A stretch of 64,000 nt of DNA from Bacteroidales bacterium (GTDB lineage Bacteria; Bacteroidota; Bacteroidia; Bacteroidales; Muribaculaceae): positions 3,231-67,230 of the forward strand of contig DXYS01000027.1 of assembly GCA_019415705.1 (NCBI GenBank), in the 5' to 3' direction. Positions 59,846 to 64,000 of this stretch are shown here, one piece after another; the first letter of the stretch is position 1; every line of letters starts with the position of its first letter. The notes beneath the pieces are model-generated. The model was given only the letters and a program-made list of their open reading frames with translations. It did not search any database and was not told where the DNA came from. The translations under genes and the position numbers were made by a program.

Positions 59846-61258
59846 TTATAAAATCGGTTCTTCGGCCCAGTAACGCTCGATTTCCTCCAACGTGCGGCCG
59901 GTGGTTTCGGGGACGTATCTGTACATGATATAAATATACGGGACACACATAGCTGCAAACAGTAGGAACGTGCCGGCCGGTGTGAGCGTCTGCAGCAGCC
60001 AAGGAGTCAGCTGACCCACAAGATACGTGCCTATCCACAGTGCAAGACCGGCGACTGACATCGCCAGACCGCGCACCTTGGTCGGATACATCTCTGAGAG
60101 CAGCACGAAGACTACAGCGCAAATTGACACGGCGCAACAGAATACATAGGCGAGGAAGAAGACGAGCAGGAAAATACTCGAGATGCCCATCGACGCTCCG
60201 TGGTTGAAGTAGAAAGCTATCATAAGCAGCGAGACAATCATGCCTGACACACCGTAGTAGACGAGTTTTTTGCGGCCGACTTTGTCGATAATAAGCAGGG
60301 CGAGGACAGTGGTCAGCGTGTTGACCAGACCGACGAGCACCTGATACATCAGCGAGTCGCCCCCTGACAGACCGGCCTGCTCGAATATCGACGGACCGTA
60401 GTAGAGCACTGCGTTGACGCCCATAAACTGTCCGAGCATGGCGATGCAGACGCCGATGATTACAGCCTTGAAAATTCCGGGCTTGAGCAGCATGCGCAGG
60501 TCTGACTTGGTCTCATGGCCGAGCACGGCCTCTGTCTCGTCGGCCTGACGGACGGCAGCTGACGGCTCTGTATAGATGCGGTCGAGGATGAGCATGGCTC
60601 TGCCACGCTCACCTTTGACCAACAGCCATCTCGGGCTCTCCGGTATCATGAATATGATAAGGAAAAAGAGCATTGCCGGCACTGTCTCCATGCCAAGCAT
60701 ACCGCGCCAGACCTGATTGACGAACACAATTCCCATAATACCTCCGTCGGTCTCGCCGGCATGCCCGATTGCATAGGAGAGCAGCCCGTAGTTTACAAGA
60801 TAGGCTCCGAGAAACCCGACCGTCACAGCCAGCTGATAAAGAGACACAAGGCGTCCGCGCCATTCGGCAACTGCCATTTCCGAGATGTAGAGAGGCGAGA
60901 CTATCGAAACGATGCCTATGCCTATGCCGCCTATGATGCGGTAGATTACGAGCTGATTGAAATCACTGCATATCATACAGCCGGCCGCCGAAGCGGTGAA
61001 CAGTATGGCCGACAGTATCATCGACGGTTTGCGCCCGAATCGGTCGCTGAGGATGCCGGCTACAGATACGCCTGCAATCGAGCCTATCAGCGCGCATCCG
61101 ACATACCATCCCTGCTGCATGGTGTCGAGCCCGAACTGTCGGGCGACGTCGCCTATTGTGCCCGAAATGACAGCCGTGTCATAGCCGAACAGGAAGCCTC
61201 CCAAGGCTGCGACCAGCGACAGGAAGAGCATGTATCCTATGTTGATTGTCTTTTTCAT
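59846..61258 (-). CDS. Sugar-porter MFS transporter (XylE/GalP-like)
   Basis: A 470-residue inner-membrane proton-sugar symporter. Twelve helices with the sugar-porter signatures: GFLFGYDTAVISG, DRFGRK, PESPRWLLVKGE after helix 6 and PETTGRTLEEIERYW at the end. Pentoses or hexoses are usual substrates. It provides one of two inner-membrane sugar routes in this operon. Confidence 0.94.
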   Translation of the reverse strand: MKKTINIGYMLFLSLVAALGGFLFGYDTAVISGTIGDVARQFGLDTMQQGWYVGCALIGSIAGVSVAGILSDRFGRKPSMILSAILFTASAAGCMICSDFNQLVIYRIIGGIGIGIVSIVSPLYISEMAVAEWRGRLVSLYQLAVTVGFLGAYLVNYGLLSYAIGHAGETDGGIMGIVFVNQVWRGMLGMETVPAMLFFLIIFMIPESPRWLLVKGERGRAMLILDRIYTEPSAAVRQADETEAVLGHETKSDLRMLLKPGIFKAVIIGVCIAMLGQFMGVNAVLYYGPSIFEQAGLSGGDSLMYQVLVGLVNTLTTVLALLIIDKVGRKKLVYYGVSGMIVSLLMIAFYFNHGASMGISSIFLLVFFLAYVFCCAVSICAVVFVLLSEMYPTKVRGLAMSVAGLALWIGTYLVGQLTPWLLQTLTPAGTFLLFAAMCVPYIYIMYRYVPETTGRTLEEIERYWAEEPIL

Positions 61259-61294
61259 TGCATTGTCAATGTTAGAGCTGTGACGACTGTGTTT

Positions 61295-62206
61295 TTATTT
61301 GTCTTTTTCCTCGAGTTCGGCGCGGGTCGGGATTGATGCCTGTGCGCCGGCACGGGTCACGGAGATTGATGCGGCACGGTTGCCGAACTCCACGGCCTCG
61401 CGGATGCCGCGGCCCTCGGCGAGAGCCACGCATAGCGCTCCGCAGAACGTGTCGCCGGCGGCTGTTGTGTCGACAGCGTCTGCTTTAAAGGTCGGCACGA
61501 GTTCACAGTCATTGCCGTTTTTGACGAGAGCACCGCGCTTGCCCATGGTTATCACTACGATGTCCACCCCTTTGGCCGCTATGGCGTCGGCCGCCTCGCG
61601 GGCGGTTTTTATATCAGTGATATTAATGCCCGACATCAGGCTCGCCTCGGTCTCGTTGGGTATAATCATATACAGGTTGCGCAAGAGCGACTCCGGGAGC
61701 TCGCGTGCGGGAGCGGGATTGAGGATGACTTTCAGCCCTCTCTCTGACGCGATACGTGCCGCATACTCAATAGTGGGCAGAGGAGTCTCTAACTGCATCA
61801 GCATGATGTCTCCCTCATGCAATATACTTTTTGCAGCATCGATCTGCGGGCGTTTCAGCGTGTCGTTGGCGCTCGAGGCCACCGATATGCAGTTTTCGCC
61901 TTTTTCATCTACCATGATAAGAGCGACTCCCGAATCTTCTGTCGGGTCCGTGGTTATATATCGTGTGTCGATGCCCTCTTTTTTGTAAAGCTCGACAGAC
62001 TGACGTCCGAACATGTCGTCGCCCACGCGTGCGATGAAAGTCACATCGCCGCCCAACCGGGCAGCCGCAACGGCCTGATTGGCTCCCTTGCCGCCGGGAT
62101 TCATCATAAACTTGCCGCCCAAGATGGTCTCGCCGGGCACGGGTATGCGTTTTGAGCGCACGACCATGTCGGTGTTGCAGCTGCCGATTACTATGATTTT
62201 TTTCAT
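61295..62206 (-). CDS. rbsK: Ribokinase
   Basis: PfkB-family sugar kinase, 303 residues. MNPGGKGANQAVAAARLGG near 40 is the substrate-side glycine motif and DTTAAGDTFCGALC near 250 the ATP/anion-hole motif with the catalytic aspartate, both of ribokinase type. Produces ribose 5-phosphate for the pentose phosphate pathway. Sits between the two sugar transporters and anchors the view that the operon ends in ribose. Confidence 0.92.
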   Translation of the reverse strand: MKKIIVIGSCNTDMVVRSKRIPVPGETILGGKFMMNPGGKGANQAVAAARLGGDVTFIARVGDDMFGRQSVELYKKEGIDTRYITTDPTEDSGVALIMVDEKGENCISVASSANDTLKRPQIDAAKSILHEGDIMLMQLETPLPTIEYAARIASERGLKVILNPAPARELPESLLRNLYMIIPNETEASLMSGINITDIKTAREAADAIAAKGVDIVVITMGKRGALVKNGNDCELVPTFKADAVDTTAAGDTFCGALCVALAEGRGIREAVEFGNRAASISVTRAGAQASIPTRAELEEKDK

Positions 62207-62225
62207 GCTAAACTAATTGTCTTTG

Positions 62226-63227
62226 TCAAACTATTTTGGCGTATATCAAAAGGCCGAGACCTATGGCAAAGAGCACAAACATCCATGTGTTGAGTCTGTT
62301 GCAGACAGCCGGACAGTTTTTAAACTCTTTCCATATCAGTATGCCCCACAGTGCCGAAATCAGAGTCGCGCCCTGTCCCAAACCGTATGAGATGGCCGGA
62401 CCGGCTGTGCCAGATGCCACCATGCTGCATGACTGGCCGATACACCATATCACGCCGCCGAGCACACCGACCATATGCGTTCCGAAAGAGCCTTTGAAGT
62501 AACCAGAGGGTTTGCAGGGCTCGCCCTGCACGGGTTTGAACATAGCGATGTAATCCCACAGGAAGTTGCTGACGAAGACACCGACCGCAAAGATAAACAC
62601 GGCTGTGTAAGGGGTCATCTTGCCGGCCTCGGGGTGAGCGAAGTCTGTGGCTGTGGCGGCCGATACGAGATAGAAGAAGAACGCCATGATGACGCCGGCT
62701 GCAATCGACAGGGTGATGCCCTTCTTGGTCAGATTCTGAGGACCGGTCTGAGCCCTTTTGTAGGCCATGCCGTTAAGCATGATGGCTACAGCTATCAGAG
62801 CCACGCCGATGAAGAGTATCACCGGGTCGCCGTCGGGCTTGGCTATGTAGTTGACAAACACGCCTATCACGAGCGCCAGACCGACGCCGACGGGGAAGGC
62901 GACAGACATGCCGCAGAGTGAGATTGCAGCCGAGAGCATGATGTTTGAGAGATTGAAGATCACACCGCCGGTGAAGGCGAGGGCTATGCTCGACCCCGAG
63001 GCTTGCTCGAGGTCGGGTATAAAGGCGCGGCCCTCGGTGCCTGTGCTGCCGAACGTAAAGGCAGACAGCAGGGCGAACAGCAGTACGCCGATTACATAGT
63101 CCCAGTAGAAGTATTCATATCGCCAGGTTTTCGAGGCTAACTTCTGTGTGTTGCCCCAAGAGCCCCAGCAGAGCATTGTGACAACACAGAGAAGTACGGC
63201 CAACCCGTAGTTTGATACAATAAACAT
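62226..63227 (-). CDS. DMT-superfamily sugar permease (GRP/RbsP-like)
   Basis: A 333-residue protein with about ten membrane helices, opening with VLLCVVTMLCWGSWGNTQKL, a pattern of GRP-type and ureide-permease-related sugar transporters. Known homologues include the ribose permease of the Bacteroides ribose locus. It lies 19 bases before ribokinase, matching import and phosphorylation of ribose. Some databases label this group multidrug permease, which context does not support. Confidence 0.85.
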   Translation of the reverse strand: MFIVSNYGLAVLLCVVTMLCWGSWGNTQKLASKTWRYEYFYWDYVIGVLLFALLSAFTFGSTGTEGRAFIPDLEQASGSSIALAFTGGVIFNLSNIMLSAAISLCGMSVAFPVGVGLALVIGVFVNYIAKPDGDPVILFIGVALIAVAIMLNGMAYKRAQTGPQNLTKKGITLSIAAGVIMAFFFYLVSAATATDFAHPEAGKMTPYTAVFIFAVGVFVSNFLWDYIAMFKPVQGEPCKPSGYFKGSFGTHMVGVLGGVIWCIGQSCSMVASGTAGPAISYGLGQGATLISALWGILIWKEFKNCPAVCNRLNTWMFVLFAIGLGLLIYAKIV

Positions 63228-63247
63228 GGGTCAGAAGGTTTTAATCG

Positions 63248-64000
63248 TTAACGGGCAAGTATTTTGCATGTCTGCACCTCGCCGGCTGCGCTCTTGACAC
63301 TGAGCACATATACGCCGCGCGCGCCGGCATAATTCCAGCTGAAGTTAGTGCCGCTGACGGTCTCGTTGACCACGCTGCGGCCCTGCATGTCTACGATGGC
63401 GACTGTCGACACACCGCCTTCGGGCATTACGACATGGATGGTCTGAGCGTCAGCCTCGCAGAACACTGCGACCTTGCTGTCTGTGGCTGCGTCAGAGATG
63501 CCTGATGACTGGCGGGGGAATGTAGCCCAGTCTGACCATTTGCGGTTGTCGTCGCGGAAGCGTGCGCGGACAAAGCAGTCATTGCCGAAAGTGACACCGC
63601 CTGCCTGCTGCTCGAGCGAGCAGAGGTTGATGCCGGCGTTCTTGTCTTCATTGCGGTAATAGTTGCGGCAGTCACGCAGTGAGTTAACCAGCACATTGAG
63701 CGAGCCGTCGTTTGCTTTCTGCACGAGTTGGAACTGTGACGAGAAGAGTTGACCGGCGTTTGCTTCGTCGTAGGCGTCACAGCTGATATTGTAGATATTG
63801 CCGTTTTGAGAGAGTGTGAGGTTGGCGGGCGCTTTGGGCGCTTCCTGTTTTACGTCGCCATACCATGAGTAGCGTAGTACGGGTGTGTCAAACCAGTTGG
63901 CGGTTATGTTAGATGCGTCTTTGTCGTCTTCGGCTACAGACCATACTTGGAAGGCGTATTTGCCGTTCTCGATGTCGATTTCACCGTAGTTGATGGCATA
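63248..64000 (-). CDS. C-terminal part of a large secreted protein (5' end outside window)
   Basis: The frame stays open from the stop at 63248 to the right edge, so the gene starts outside the window. About 250 residues are visible: a region with YAFQVWSVAEDDKDASN and VLRYSWYGDVK, then beta-sandwich stretches (KAPANLTLSQNGNIYNISCD), and a final 75-residue tail (VAIVDMQGRSVVNETVSG; ARGVYVLSVKSAAGE) like the type A sorting domain. The N-terminal enzyme or binding domain cannot be seen. It is 20 bases ahead of the permease in the same operon, so it is probably a surface or secreted enzyme acting on the same substrate. Confidence 0.75.
   Translation of the reverse strand, partial: YAINYGEIDIENGKYAFQVWSVAEDDKDASNITANWFDTPVLRYSWYGDVKQEAPKAPANLTLSQNGNIYNISCDAYDEANAGQLFSSQFQLVQKANDGSLNVLVNSLRDCRNYYRNEDKNAGINLCSLEQQAGGVTFGNDCFVRARFRDDNRKWSDWATFPRQSSGISDAATDSKVAVFCEADAQTIHVVMPEGGVSTVAIVDMQGRSVVNETVSGTNFSWNYAGARGVYVLSVKSAAGEVQTCKILAR

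Overview
The window looks like chromosomal DNA from a gut Bacteroidales bacterium, most likely of the Muribaculaceae/Duncaniella type. Reasons: a SusC/SusD polysaccharide-utilisation operon; many signal-peptide and lipobox proteins; an ExbB/ExbD/TonB set next to pdxJ; DUF4292, DUF4434 and M6-type secreted proteins; C-terminal type-A-sorting-like tails; and promoters of the Bacteroidota form TAnnTTTG upstream of many genes. By eye the GC content is a little above 50 %, except for a clearly AT-rich island at about 42.66-45.42 kb and a milder dip around the KilA-N gene at 26.2-27.2 kb. No rRNA, tRNA, CRISPR array, insertion sequence or transposase was seen.

Layout. 0-5.3 kb (minus): pyruvate:ferredoxin oxidoreductase, a four-helix b-haem-like membrane protein and GluQ-RS. 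5.5-12.4 kb (plus): a tripartite RND efflux operon that runs straight into lpxA. 12.5-16.6 kb (minus): uxuA plus an SDR reductase for hexuronate use, then a DUF45 metalloprotease, NAD kinase and a CBS-less regulatory-domain protein. 16.7-19.5 kb (plus): pdxJ-exbB-exbD-tonB. 20.1-26.2 kb (plus): dut, a TPR protein, a DUF4292 lipoprotein, an EnvC-like degenerate LytM protein and a flippase. 26.3-27.1 kb: a solitary KilA-N gene. 27.3-32.7 kb: secreted M6 peptidase (minus), then dGTPase and TPM protein (plus). 32.9-38.2 kb (minus): four-subunit 2-oxoacid:ferredoxin oxidoreductase, an ABC exporter and an unknown protein. 38.7-42.2 kb (plus): metG, ansA and a tiny secreted protein. 42.2-42.66 kb: a repeat-rich spacer. 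42.7-45.4 kb: AT-rich island with a KilA-N remnant, a CoiA-like nuclease with an XRE regulator, and two small exported proteins. 45.4-47.1 kb (minus): an acetyltransferase with alkylation-repair enzymes. 47.2-64.0 kb (minus): one long operon, running past the right edge, with surface glycan binding, SusD, SusC, DUF4434, ADP-ribosylglycohydrolase, metallophosphoesterase-DUF4434, sialate esterase, MFS sugar porter, ribokinase, DMT-type sugar permease and a partial secreted protein.

How the genes work together. The right-hand operon resembles known Bacteroides ribose-scavenging loci: ribokinase and an inner-membrane pentose-type permease are joined to SusC/D and to exported ADP-ribosylglycohydrolase and metallophosphoesterase enzymes that could free ribose from ADP-ribose-like or nucleotide substrates. 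That substrate is an inference. Ferredoxin-linked oxoacid metabolism appears twice (one-chain pyruvate enzyme, four-subunit enzyme), as expected of an anaerobe.

The most unusual signal is at DNA level. The intact KilA-N gene contains a perfect 32-bp palindrome inside its reading frame. A decayed KilA-N fragment 16 kb away carries a perfect 36-bp palindrome at the homologous codons. The two differ at four positions in one arm, and every difference is matched by the complementary change in the other arm. The second candidate for something undescribed is the AT-rich XRE regulator plus CoiA-like PD-(D/E)xK nuclease pair beside that fragment.
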